From contig JAAOOA010000060.1 of NCBI GenBank assembly GCA_012861695.1, positions 5,479,683-5,543,682 of the forward strand: a DNA stretch of 64,000 nt, in the 5' to 3' direction. Position numbers and translations under genes: made by a program. This DNA comes from Trematomus loennbergii. Lineage: Eukaryota; Chordata; Actinopteri; Perciformes; Nototheniidae. The notes beneath the pieces were generated by a model, which saw only the letters and a program-made list of their open reading frames with translations, did not search any database and was not told the origin of the DNA. Shown here in pieces: positions 1-10,747 of the stretch (positions within the stretch are counted from its first letter, which is position 1; each line of letters opens with the position of its first letter).

Positions 1-263
1 TCTAGACCAGGATGGGCAACTTGGATGGTGGTGGGGGCCACATAATATATGTACTGGCCACCAGGAGGCCGCAAATTCACTTGGAACACACACACACATT
101 CCATGTATTGTATGTAATTATTAACAATTAAGTCTGACATCTTCATTGACATTGTACTAATTTCAGGGAACATCCTCTATAAAGCTCACTAAACAAATAT
201 CAGTTCACAGAAATGTTATTTAATTTTTACAGGTGGCATGTTTGTATTGAACAGGTTATTTAA

Positions 264-649
264 AGGCGGGGTAGGTACGTTTGAGAAACCGGCTCGAGAT
301 CGCTAGAATTTGAAAATACACAACCGGAGAAAATCTGCCACTTCCTTACAGAGCCCCTCCTCCAACCACACGAACGCGCACATGACCAATGAGGGCACGA
401 GATACGTTGTGCACAGATGGAAGGCTGACAGGCAGTAGGCCATCCAGTTATTTTATCACCTTGGAACATCGGGCCTAAATGATTGGTCGTACTTTTTACA
501 GTACCACGGCTTCCACAGATGACATTTTTTTATGGATTTTTTGTCAAAGCACTTAAGATTTTCATTGCTATCGGGATGTTAAGAGCATTCCATGGAATAT
601 AACAAAAAGTGTATCTCGAGCCGGTTTCTCAAACTTACCTACCCCACCT
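264..649. mobile_element. TTAA-flanked MITE, copy 1
   Basis: Non-coding element bounded by TTAA on both sides (260-263 and 650-653). Its termini are inverted repeats of about 35 bp: AGGCGGGGTAGGTACGTTTG at the left, and the complement of it (TTACCTACCCCACCT) at the right, both continuing through a CTCGAG-containing stretch. No transposase is present. TTAA duplication points to the piggyBac or Kolobok superfamilies. Other copies are at 5330-5445 (left half only), 7597-7975 and 31765-32137. Confidence 0.8.
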
Positions 650-653
650 TTAA

Positions 654-1267
654 CAGTGGAATAAACTATTTTAAACTATTGGAAATCACGGAAAATGTGT
701 GTGCATTAAGATTAACCATTAAGATGACATAAACATGAAGTCATGAACACTAACCCAGACATTAGTTGTCTAACTTGAACCTAAGACACTTGTAGCCTGT
801 CTCTGCTGATGCACAATAAGGGGAATGTCAACACAGACACCTGTCAACCCGCACTCTGCTGTTCCTCAGCGCCGCTCCCCCTCCCTCCCGCTGAAATTAT
901 GAATGAAAAGTGTAAAGTAATCATAGATAACACGGCAGGGTCCGTGACAGTTTGTTTTCATCTAATTTCAAATAAACAAGTCTTGGTTTTTAGAATATTA
1001 AACTTATTTCGCCAAATTCAGATGATAAATACAACTTTTAAGCTTGTAACGGCATAATTACAAGCGGTAACTTAACGTCACAGCAGGCATAACAACAGGG
1101 AAACAAACACAATACACACAAACGCGTCACAGATTATTTCGCGGTATATTTGGCTGCCGAACGAAATCATGTACGCAGCTCAAGACGTAACTAGGAGTCT
1201 AGTGGACAGTATCAGTACTACAAGTTAAAAAAAACAACAATAAATATATAACTATATATATTATTGG
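654..1267. other. No gene seen; AT-rich spacer
   Basis: Unique-looking, AT-rich sequence between the first MITE and the first U2 repeat unit. The short open frame near 809-1057 has no recognisable domain or coding character. Nothing further can be supported. Confidence 0.5.
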
Positions 1268-1719
1268 AAAATCGGGCCTTCAAAATAAAAGTTTGACTTT
1301 TTCCTCCAAAAAAAAAAAAAATCTTTTGTTGTTTTAAGTTTTTTTTCCCTCACTCACATCTGCGACCCTTGAAACGGGTCCGCGACCCACCAGTTGAGAA
1401 CCACTGCTCTAGAGAATTCGAACGGCTCTTATCATGGCTGCCACTGAGGTACTTCCGGGTCATTTCACTCCGTTAGGAAGGTTCCTAAGCAAAACGGAAT
1501 ATTCGACCGCAGCCCAGGTGGTTCGATGCTGCACGCTGACTCTGCTGGTTTTCACCAGACTGTATATATAAAGGTTTTCACGTGTAACTCTTCCACATCA
1601 ATTATTTGTAAAGTTTCAAGCGTCATGAAGCCTAACAACCCTAAATGTTGTTGCGTTCAAATTTACCTATCTTCTTTGATTAGATATGAAACCATTATTT
1701 TATCTTTACAATGAGAGGG

Positions 1720-1906
1720 GGTGCACCGTTCCTGGAGGTACTGCAATACCAGGTCGATGCGTGGAGTGGACGGAGCAAGCCCCTATTCCATCTCCCTATT
1801 CCAAAAATCAATTTAATATATGGTCCCCGGGTAGGGGACGTATCAGATATTAAACTGATAAGAACAGATACTACACTTGATCTTAGCCAAAAGGCCGAGA
1901 AGCGAT
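1720..1906 (-). ncRNA. RNU2: U2 spliceosomal snRNA, copy 1
   Basis: The minus strand from 1906 reads ATCGCTTCTCGGCCTTTTGG, the invariant 5' end of vertebrate U2. It continues with the GTAGTA branch-point recognition sequence, stem-loop IIa/IIb (GTCCCCTACCCGGGGAC), the Sm site ATTTTTGG, and the 3' stem-loops ending GGTGCACC. The length of 187 nt matches the usual 187-191 nt. U2 pairs with the intron branch site in the spliceosome; it is transcribed by RNA polymerase II from snRNA promoters. A 3'-box-like GTAAAGATAAA follows about 9 nt downstream. The upstream 250 bp are conserved in all three copies, as expected if they hold proximal and distal sequence elements, although no perfect octamer was found. 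All key motifs are intact, so this copy could be functional. Confidence 0.95.
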
Positions 1907-2466
1907 GCCTGGGAACTGATGGAGGCAGGAAAGTGATTCCCCGCACAGTCACCTTCACTCACGGTTTCAAAGTGTGTTTCAGTAACAGTATGAGTGTATG
2001 ACCCGATGTTGTAGGAACAAAGTACATGGGCACACTAAACACAGCAGGTGAGAAAAGGGCAAGAACAGCGGCAGAATCTGTTATTTTCAGTAATGTCGTT
2101 GGTGCCGCTCCAGAACAGTCTGGTCACGTGTCACGTTTCAGTCCAATTAGAATAGTATCCCCTGCATGGGCGTCGCAGCCATTATATGAGGGTGGGACAA
2201 GTCCCCCCCACTTTTTCAAATGATTAGTTTAGACCCCCCCACTTTTACTATGCGGAAAGTCCGTGAATCGGTCTATCCACTCGCCGCACTTTGTAGAGCG
2301 CTGTGTCAGTGCTTCACTATCAAATGAAATCCATTCCACTTGCTTATTGAGAGAATGCCCAAATCAATGAAACTCCGTACCATGTTTTCACTGCTACTTT
2401 GTACCAAGGCAGATTCTCACATAGCGTGCGCATGTTCAAGGAGTGTTGTCATAGTTGGACAGCTCA

Positions 2467-3776
2467 GGGGCCTCATTTATAACGCCTTGCGTAGGATTGA
2501 CGTGGAAGGTTGCTTACCAAAAAAATAGGTACAGAAATTTCCGACATTTTCCGATTCACAAAACATTGCGACCGGCGAGGGAAGTGCGTACCGGCACTTC
2601 CTACGCCTGTTTCCCTTTATAAATCACAATCGACTCGAAATGCGGCGCAGCTTTTGCGGGCTTCACGTAACGCCCATATTTGCCTATAAATAGTCAAAGA
2701 AACGCCCATTCATTCATTCATTTTGACTGACTGCATGAAGAAGATCGCAGGAAATTACGACCGAACAGCTAAAAAAGACATCTCACACCGTGTCAGATTT
2801 TGGTTATTTTGGGGAGGTCGAGATAAATCATATTGTTTGGTGGATGCAGTTTGAACCAGAGTAGCAGCATGGAGGTCGGATCGTCACCAAAATAAATAAA
2901 TAAGTGGTCCGAAAAAAGTTAATGACAAAATACACATAACCTTCCTCAGGCAGTGTGTTTGTCCCGGGGACAGGAGACACCCCCTTGATGAGAAACTGTA
3001 AGAAATGATCGGGGAATCCCTCCGGAGTGGAGTCATGACGACTGGATCTGAATTATTTTGTTGTATTTGGTGGTTTGTGTTCCAGCTGTCGATCAGCAAC
3101 TATATATCCATAATCCACCAGTTAAAGGAAATACAACTAATGTGTTGTGTTATATTAGCTGTACAATTTACCACATATGGTGTTCTTAGTTTCCATACCT
3201 CCTGTGTTTTACGAGCGACTTATCAAGTCTTGGCAAACGGCATAAAACACGATTAAACGTGATAGTATATAAAACCATGCTCGTATCTACAACCTATAGA
3301 AATGCAAAACGGCGTCAGTTTAGACGTAATTCTGTCCTCCTGCTTACCGCATCATTTATGAGAAAACATTTCATAACATTAACACAACATATTCGAGGTG
3401 GTTTTAAATAACATATCCGTATTTATTTATTTCTCCAAGTTATGTTTTTGTGTGCACTGAGGAGTCTCAAACAGGCGTTTGTTTAATCATTTTAAGATTG
3501 GCTTTAATCAATGTTTGAAAATGAATTCTTCATATTTGATAAATGAGAGGTAACATTTTATTTATTTCCACATATTTCTCTCCATTCTTCCTTCTGCCAA
3601 CGGTGTCGCAGTTTCTCGTCTCTCCCGTTGTGTGCTTAGTGCGTACGCATGGGTTAGAGTTTGCGTGGAGGACCGCACATTTTCCCGTCAAGTTAGTATT
3701 TTATAAATCGCAAACATTGCGTAGAAACTGGCGTACGCCATTTTTTGAGCGTATATCCCTTTATAAATGAGGCCCC
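2467..3776. mobile_element. Nested DNA transposon with GGGGCCTCATTTATAA ends
   Basis: A 1.3 kb segment within the 3.1 kb element, with inverted termini GGGGCCTCATTTATAA (2467) and TTTATAAATGAGGCCCC (ends 3776). No target duplication is obvious in the immediate flanks. Such ends resemble widespread fish PIF/Harbinger-type MITEs, but the superfamily is inferred. No intact transposase frame is visible. Confidence 0.65.
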
Positions 3777-3906
3777 AGATCTGTTGTATGAAGCGATGCC
3801 GGTAGCGGAGGTAAGGCACACACACCAAATGTTCAGGAAATGGTTAATACAGCGAAAATCAAAGCTGACGATCTCTTGGTTTGATATGTTTTCTCCCCCA
3901 GACAAC

Positions 3907-4735
3907 ATGGACATAAGAACATTTTTTTCAAAGAAGAGGAAAGTAAGTCATCAGCTGGTAGCAGTTAATCAGTTAACAGTGATGGCGGCGTCTCACTTCT
4001 GGAGAGGAGTTTCGTCTTTATGTCATGATAGAGAGATACAAATACTGAATAGTTTAGATGAGAAAAGGCATCGAAATGCCAGGTTACTAGTATTTATCAT
4101 GTAAACAGGGAACATGAATAACCCGATCTCTCTGTGCTCATGTAAACACCATATCCCCAATATGATCATAACCGGATAATACTCATAAACGGCTTACTGA
4201 TGTCCATGTAGAGACGCAGTCAGTGTGTTTTACTGGAGCCTCAGTTCGATAAGAGATTATTTTCTGAGTTCTTTAACTTAGGTACTCTCTCTCAAAATGG
4301 TAATGTGCATTATGTTTTAATTATACTTCTTATCATTCAGAAGCTTTTTGTGTGTGTGTTTATGTTTTACTGAGTGCTTATAGGCTATTTCCATCCCAGT
4401 ATTCAGTTATTAACTATTTATTTTCTGTGCACATTACATAGACTAGCTAATATTCTACCTACTGCTTGGGACTTTGAGTCTTCAAAATGTCCAATGTCAC
4501 AGACTGCGACTTACTTTAGAGTCAGTTGTATTTACATTCAGTATGACTTGTTATGATTCAATGTGAAAGAGTATACTGCTCAATAAATAATTATCACTTC
4601 ACCACCTCTCTTGACATCTAGGCACTTGAGAGTGAGTCAGAGGCAGAATACAGGGACAGTGGAGAGAGGTCCATTGCTGAGGTGAGTGATGAAAGGGAAA
4701 TGACAGTTGAGAGTAAATTGTGATGTGGACTCTCA
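3907..4735 (+). pseudogene. Relic 5' exons of a hAT/ZMYM-like transposase
   Basis: A short first exon reads MDIRTFFSKKRK from ATG 3907 and runs straight into a consensus donor (GTAAGT at 3943). After a pyrimidine-rich stretch ending in CTAG at about 4621, a second exon encodes an acidic peptide (ALESESEAEYRDSGERS) followed by a donor-like GTGAGT near 4682. This N-terminal layout, with the MDIRxFF motif, a basic patch and then an acidic serine-rich stretch, is seen in hAT elements related to ZMYM1-type proteins. The catalytic domain is absent, so this is a decayed remnant of the host 3.1 kb element. Confidence 0.5.
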
Positions 4736-5329
4736 TCCCAGGATTTTCAGGAAATCAGTGGGGATATTGAACAGGAAACATTTCAGTCAAGGGACATATG
4801 ACCAATATAAACAGAAGAGCAACATGTATTTGAACATTTAAGTCAATGATACCATTCCTAGGTGAACTTAACATCCGTATGGAGTCAGGTCAGTCTCAAT
4901 ATTAATAAATGCTCACAGAAGGATTCACAAATGTATTTTGCGATTTATATATAAATGACTCTCCACAACAATATCTCTCAATGCACTCACAAATATTTAT
5001 TGTTGTATATAAATGTACAAAAAATGGGCATTTAAACTGCTTTTTATTAATTCAAAGACAGCTCTGAATTAATAATCAAATATGTTTCCTTTCTTTACTA
5101 CTGGATGAAATTACAAAATGTACCCATCATTTTCCTCATGCTAATATAGCCACATAAAAGTATCAAACCACCTGTTAAAATGCACCGAATACAGGAAATC
5201 TATTTTTTTTTCCGCCCCCACACCCCCCGTTAAAAATGTCCCCCCTACATTCAGGATGCTTCCTACGCCCATGATCCCCTGAAATACATTTTTATCGTAT
5301 TTACTGTCAGAAAATGACCTGTAACTTAA

Positions 5330-5445
5330 AGGTGGGGTAGGTAATTTTGGAGACCAGCTCGAGTCGCTAGAATTTGAAAATACACAGCCGGAAAAAATCT
5401 GCCACTTCCTTACTGAGCCCCTCCTCCAACACACACGAACGCGCA
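5330..5445. mobile_element. Left half of the TTAA MITE, copy 2 (truncated)
   Basis: It starts after TTAA (5326-5329) with AGGTGGGGTAGGTAATTTTG, matching copy 3. At about 5445 it jumps directly into the TTF-finger fragment (GACACGCAAAACGAGCAG). Compared with unit 2 (7597-8433), about 0.7 kb is deleted, with the junction at a short GCGCA/GCA homology. Confidence 0.75.
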
Positions 5446-6148
5446 GACACGCAAAACGAGCAGCTCTGGATTAGCTAAACCAGTTAACGTTAGCCCCACA
5501 GCGGAGAGCTCTGGATTAGCAGGACCAGCTAACATTACCCCACAGAAGGGAGACGACCGGTGCCGGGCCATCAGTGGGTCATGATGATCTTGGGGAAATA
5601 CACAGCTGTCCCAAGCAGCCTACTTTATCCAAATTCCCTCAAAAATGATTGGGAAAACAAAACGAATTTCCACGTACTATTACAAGAACTATCCCTGGCT
5701 GGAATATTCAGTACGAATGGATGCCGTCTTCTGTTTTTCATGCCACCACTTCCAGACTGACAGCGGTGTGGAGGATTCCTTTAGAAAGGGCCTGAGTGAC
5801 TGGAAAAAACTAAGCAGCAAACTGGAGAAACATGCACACTCCCAGGCCCATCTGAACTGCATGGTTAAATGGGATAACTATAAAGTGACTGCATCTTCTG
5901 GATCTATTGCAGCTAAACTTTCCCGAAGCCACGAAGATTCTGTTGAGAAGAACAGATCTTATTTGTGCAAAATTGTTGATATTGTGAGGCTGTTGTCCAA
6001 ACTCGGATTGCCTTTTCGTGGGCATCGGGAGGGAAGCGAGTCAGAGTCGCGTGGGAATTTTCTTGAGGTTTGTGGCTTCTTCTCCAAGTATGAACAGGCC
6101 GACATATTAATAATATTTTATGCCATTGTTAGCTATCATACTGAATAA
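5446..6148 (+). pseudogene. hAT-type TTF zinc-finger transposase fragment, unit 1
   Basis: The reading frame from about 5645 contains the TTF zinc-finger core (WLEYSVRMDAVFCFSCHHF) followed by GLSDWKKLSSKLEKHAHSQAHL, the Cys/His arrangement found at the start of ZMYM1-like hAT transposases. The frame then continues to SYHTE and a stop at 6146-6148. The N-terminus lies in another frame near 5560, so at least one frameshift separates them, and the DDE/hAT dimerisation region is missing. It is a partial copy of the fragment at 8317-9112. Confidence 0.7.
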
Positions 6149-6464
6149 ATATTTACTGTGAATGTATGCAAAAATGTATGGCATATAGCTGTCTAACAGA
6201 AGTTAAATCCATGTCTCACTTATTCTGACAATGTATTTAACCGATTTAACCCCAAATAAAACAACTCAATAAAAACAGTTGTTAAATAATAGTGAAGTCA
6301 CGTTGTAATAACAATAACTCATCTCTCTCGGTTCTTTTTCTGCTTTGCCAAAAGCCACTGTGTCAAGTGTCCTATTAGAGTTGCCGTATGTAGTTGTCAA
6401 ATATGGCGGACCTTCTCGCACATGCGCAGTACAGATCGGGCAGGTGGACCGATCGGGTAGTGAC
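6149..6464. other. Spacer specific to U2 unit 1
   Basis: AT-rich sequence that differs from the corresponding part of unit 2 (9113-9299). No gene or known repeat was recognised. Confidence 0.4.
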
Positions 6465-7105
6465 ACCCATGGATGTATAAAGAATAGTTCTACATCAAAG
6501 TTATTCTCCGTCGGGACTTCCGGCAACAATCTTAATTCTGATTGGCCAGAAGACTCGTCAAAACATCAGCAAAGATGTTTTATTGAGACGATGATCACTA
6601 CGTGACAGAAGTTTTCAAAACCGTTTATGGTCTCCGGTACTTCCAGTCCAACGCCTACTGCATGCACAGCGTTAGAACATCGGGCCTTCAAAATAAAAGT
6701 TTGACTTTTTCCTCCAAAAAAATTAAAATCTTTTGTTGTTTTAAGTTTTTTTCCCTTCACTCACACATCTGCGACCCACTTGAAACGGGTCCGCGACCCA
6801 CCAGTTGAGAACCACTGCTCTAGAGAATTCGAACGGCTCTTATCATGGCTACCACTGAGGTACTTCCGGGTCATTTCACTCCGTTAGGAAGGTTCCTAAG
6901 CAAAAGGGAATATTCGACCGCAGCCCAGGTGGTTCGATGCTGCACGCTGACTCTGCTGGTTTTCACGTGTAACTCTTCCACATCAATTATTTGTAAGGTT
7001 TCAAGGGTCATGAAGCCTAACAACCCTAGATGTTGTTGGGTTCAAATGTACCTATCTTCTTTGATTAGATAAGAAACCATTATTTTATCTTTTACAATGA
7101 GAGGG

Positions 7106-7291
7106 GGTGCACCGTTCCTGGAGGTACTGCAATACCAGGTCGATGCGTGGAGTGGACGGAGCAAGCCCCTATTCCATCTCCCTATTCCAAAATCAATTTA
7201 ATATATGGTCCCCGGGTAGGGGACGTATCAGATATTAAACTGATAAGAACAGATACTACACTTGATCTTAGCCAAAAGGCCGAGAAGCGAT
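7106..7291 (-). ncRNA. RNU2: U2 spliceosomal snRNA, copy 2
   Basis: Same identification as copy 1: 5' end ATCGCTTCTCGGCC, branch-site recognition GTAGTA, stem-loops II to IV, and 3' end GGTGCACC; 186 nt. The only clear difference in a functional motif is the Sm-binding site, which reads GATTTTGG here (four T) against ATTTTTGG (five T) in copies 1 and 3. This still fits the general Sm consensus (purine-A-U3-6-G-purine). The 3' flank has GTAAAAGATAAA in 3'-box position, and the 5' flank is conserved. Confidence 0.94.
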
Positions 7292-7596
7292 GCCTAGGAA
7301 CTGTTGGAGGCAAGAAAGTCATTCCCCGCACAGTCACCTTCACTCACGGTTTCAAAGTGTGTTTCAGTAACAGTATGAGTGTATGACCCGATGTTGTAGG
7401 AACAAGTACATGGGTACACTAAACACAGCAGGTGAGAAAAGGGCAAGAACAGCAGCAGAATCTGTTATTTTCAGTAATGTCGTTGGTGCCGCTCCAGAAC
7501 AGTCTGGTCACGTGTCACGTTTCAGTCCAATTAGAATAGTATCCCATGAAATACATTTTTATCGTATTTACTGTCAGAAAATGACCTGTAACTTAA

Positions 7597-7975
7597 AGGT
7601 GGGGTAGGTAATTTTGGAGAAACCAGCTCGAGTGCGCTAGAATTTGAAAATACACAGCCGAAAAAATCTGCTACTTCCTTACTGAGCCCCTCCTCCAACA
7701 CACACGAACGCGCACATGACCAATGAGGGCACGAGATAAGTGTGTGCACAGATGGAAGGCTGACAGGCAGGTAGGCCTCCATTTATTTTAGCCGGGCCGG
7801 CTAAAATGATTGGTCGTGCTTTTTACAGCGCCACGGCTTCCACAGATGACATTTTTTTATGGATTTTTTGTCAAAGCACTTCAGATATTCATTGCTATCG
7901 GGATGTTAAGAGCATTCCATGGAATATAACAAAAGTGTATCTCGAGCCGGTTTCGCAAACTTACCTACCCCACCT
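7597..7975. mobile_element. TTAA-flanked MITE, copy 3
   Basis: A complete copy between TTAA at 7593-7596 and 7976-7979, with the long inverted ends AGGTGGGGTAGGTAATTTTG and its complement. The empty site is preserved in unit 3 at 10390-10393 (CTGTAACTTAAGCAAA), which proves insertion into a TTAA target. Confidence 0.9.
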
Positions 7976-8149
7976 TTAAGCAAAGTGGTGGCTGAAATAT
8001 GTTACAGCATTACTAAGTCTAAAACTGTTCCAATACAAATATTTCGTATATCAATATTTTAATAGATGTAATAAAATTATTGTTACAATACAAATCTGAA
8101 TAATATCATGTTTTGTTTGAAATCATTCATTTTTGAGCAGTCGCATTTG

Positions 8150-8153
<4 letters not shown>

Positions 8154-8228
<75 letters not shown>
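8154..8228. repeat. (TG)n microsatellite
   Basis: Uninterrupted TG dinucleotide repeat of about 75 bp, bordered on both sides by GACGTG. Confidence 0.95.
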
Positions 8229-8229
<1 letters not shown>

Positions 8230-8316
8230 CGTGTGAGGTTAAGGACACAAGTTCCTCTCTTTTTTTTGCATACAAGTGATTCAGCTATTTTTATTACAAG
8301 AATTAGCAGTAATATT

Positions 8317-9112
8317 ATGGATATTGGGCGATTTTTAAAACGTCCAATTTCGTCTTGTAAAGCTTCAACAACAGAAGAGCCACCAACTGAGCCTAACCTT
8401 ACCAACCAGCAGCCGTCAGAATGTGAAGTGGCAGACACGCAAACGAGCAGCTCTGGATTAGCTAAACCAGTTAACGTTAGCCCCACAGCGGAGAGCTCTG
8501 GATTAGCAGGACCAGCTAACATTGACCCACAGAAGGGAGACGACCGGTGCCGGGGCCGTCAGTGGGTCATGATGATCTTGGGGAAATACACAGCTGTCCC
8601 AAGCAGCCTACTTTATCCAAATTCCCCTCAAAATGATTGGGAAAACAAAACGATAATTTTCCACGTACTATTACAAGAACTATCCTGGCTGGAATATTCA
8701 GTACGAATGGATGCCGTCTTCTGTTTTTCATGCCACCACTTCCAGACTGACAGCGGTGTGGAGGATTCCTTTAGAAAGGGCCTGAGTGACTGGAAAAAAC
8801 TAAGCAGCAAACTGGAGAACATGCACACTCCCAGGCCCATCTGAACTGCATGGTTAAATGGGATAACTATAAAGTGACCTGCATCTTCTGGATCTATTGC
8901 AGCTAAACTTTCCCGAACCACGAAGATTCTGTTGAGAAGAACAGATCTTATTTGTGCAAAATGTTGATATTGTGAGGCTGTTGTCCAAACTCGGATTGCC
9001 TTTTCGTGGGCATCGGAGGGAAGCGAGTCAGAGTCGCGTGGGAATTTCTTGAGGTTTGTGGCTTCTTCTCCAAGTATGAACAGGCGACATATTAATAATA
9101 TTTTATGCCATT
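8317..9112 (+). pseudogene. hAT-type TTF zinc-finger transposase fragment, unit 2
   Basis: It starts at ATG 8317 with MDIGRFLKRPIS, an N-terminal motif common in ZMYM1-like hAT proteins, then a Ser/Thr/Pro-rich linker, and the TTF zinc-finger core WLEYSVRMDAVFCFSC from about 8683. It is nearly identical to the fragment in unit 1 but differs by several one-base indels: the frame is broken after the linker (near 8550), near 8660 and at 8817. No catalytic hAT domain follows. It is a truncated, decayed transposase carried along with the U2 unit. Confidence 0.7.
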
Positions 9113-9905
9113 GTTTGTTTGTCACTTTGTTCTGGCAGCTGAACTTGCTGCTCCACTCAGAGAGAAGAGCAAAGAGGATATAGTCTGTGAATTACTTTGT
9201 TAAATGTGGGTAAGGGTAGATAGCTCCATTGTTCTGTGACCTGTCAATCATCAAACCGAGGGTCATATTTCATTATGTGTTCATTTGTATCTGAAGTTGT
9301 ACCCATGGATGTATAAAGAATAGTTATACATCAAAGTTATTCTCCGTCGGGACTTCGGCAACAATCTTGATTCTGATTGGCCAGAAGACTCGACAAAACA
9401 TCAGCAAAGATGTTTTATTGAGACGATGATCACTACGTGACAGAAGTTTTCAAAACCGTTTATGGTCTCCGGTACTTCCAGTCAACGCCTACTGCATGCA
9501 CAGAGTTAGAACATCGGGCCTTCAAAATAAAAGTTTGACTTTTTCCTCAACATTTTTTTAAATCTTTTGTTGTTTAATTTTTTTCCCCTTCACTCACACA
9601 TCTGCGACCCACTTGAAACGGGTCCGCGACCACCAGTTGAGAACCACTGCTCTAGAGAATTCGAACGGCTCTTATCATGGCTACCACTGAGGTACTTCAG
9701 GGTCATTTCACTCCGTTAGGAAGGTTCCTAAACAAAAGGGAATATTCGACCGCAGCCCAGGTGGTTCGATGCTGCACGCTGACTCTGCTGGTTTGCACGT
9801 GTAACTCTTCCAAGTTTCAAGCGTCATGAACCCTAAATGTTGTTGCGTTTGCCTATCTTCTTTGATTGGTTAAGTAACCATTATTTTGTCTTTCACAATG
9901 AGAGG

Positions 9906-10091
9906 GGTGCACCGTTCCTGGAGGTACTGCAATACCAGGTCGATGCGTGGAGTGGACGGAGCAAGCCCCTATTCCATCTCCCTATTCCAAAAATCAATTT
10001 AATATATGGTCCCGGGTAGGGGACGTATCAGATATTAAACTGATAAGAACAGATACTACACTTGATCTTAGCCAAAAGGCCGAGAAGCGAT
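9906..10091 (-). ncRNA. RNU2: U2 spliceosomal snRNA, copy 3
   Basis: The motifs are identical to copies 1 and 2, including the 5' end, GTAGTA, the Sm site ATTTTTGG and the GGTGCACC end; 186 nt. Stem-loop IIb has one C fewer (GTCCCCTACCCGGGAC), costing one base pair. The 3' box-like sequence is GTGAAAGACAAA. The left flank is shortened and more diverged than in the other copies, and the array ends about 300 bp upstream of the gene. Confidence 0.94.
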
Positions 10092-10747
10092 GCCTAGGAA
10101 CTGTTGGAGGCAGGAAAGTCATTCCCGCACAGTCACCTTCACTCACGGTTTCAAAGTGTGTTTCAGTAACAGTATGAGTGTATGACCCGATGTTGTAGGA
10201 ACAAAGTACATGAGCACACTAACACACAGGGAGAAAAGGGCAAGAACAGCAGCATAATCTTCTATTTTCAGTAATGTCGTTGGTGCCGCTCCAGAACAGT
10301 CTGGTCACGTGTCACGTTTTAGTCCAATTAGAATAGTATCCCCTGAAATACATTTTTATCGTATTTACTGTCAGAAAATGACCTGTAACTTAAGCAAATC
10401 TAAGGTAATATTAATCATAAACGCGATATAACATAGTATTATTTCAAAATTCCTCTCTGAAGGAAGAAAGCAGTGTAACAGCTGGGTGGAGACAAACAGC
10501 TCCAGTGGATTCTGTGGAGAACTGCGTGAACGGCACGCTGTGTATACTATAGGTTATTCTGCTCTTGTCTAAATCGAAGATACATTTTCTGGAGGAGCCT
10601 TCCTCGACATTGAGAAACACCCACTGTATCATGTCTTTTTTTAATATATATATATATATATATGAAGTTTCAATTTTTCTTACCCGACAAACTCAAATTA
10701 CTTCTTTAAATGTGTGTTTTATGTCCTATTTTCATATCTTCGACTAA

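Larger units (their letters stand above)
2165..5273. mobile_element. 3.1 kb hAT-like transposon in U2 unit 1
   Basis: The insertion interrupts the U2 unit exactly between two copies of ATCCCCTG (2157-2164 and 5274-5281), an 8-bp target duplication typical of hAT elements. The ends are inverted: CATGGGCGTCG at the left and CCTACGCCCATG at the right. The uninterrupted sequence is seen in units 2 and 3. The interior contains relic transposase exons (3907 onward) and another nested transposon. Confidence 0.85.
1268..10393. repeat. Tandem array of U2 snRNA repeat units
   Basis: Three copies of a unit are arranged head to tail: unit 1 about 1268-6120 (expanded by the insertion at 2165-5273), unit 2 about 6465-9299, and unit 3 about 9300-10393 (truncated at its right end). 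The unit order is a conserved left flank ending in a transposon-like segment (CCAGTTGAGAACCACTG at about 1391, 6801 and 9632), the U2 gene on the minus strand, about 255 bp of conserved 5' flank, a TTAA MITE in units 1 and 2, and a hAT-type TTF zinc-finger fragment. The spacing from U2 copy 2 to copy 3 is 2,800 bp. Confidence 0.85.

Noticed and set aside
1907..2150. snRNA proximal and distal promoter elements upstream of U2
   Set aside because: The 5' flank is conserved among copies, but no clear octamer or fish PSE consensus could be placed with confidence, so individual sites are not listed.
6470..6670. Possible second small RNA gene in the U2 unit (conserved 6465-6680 and 9300-9513)
   Set aside because: The segment is conserved between units but does not match U1, U4, U5, U6, 5S, 7SK or tRNA features that I can recognise.
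8127..8522. 131-codon minus-strand frame over the TG repeat
   Set aside because: Antisense to the hAT fragment and driven by the dinucleotide repeat (Thr-His run).
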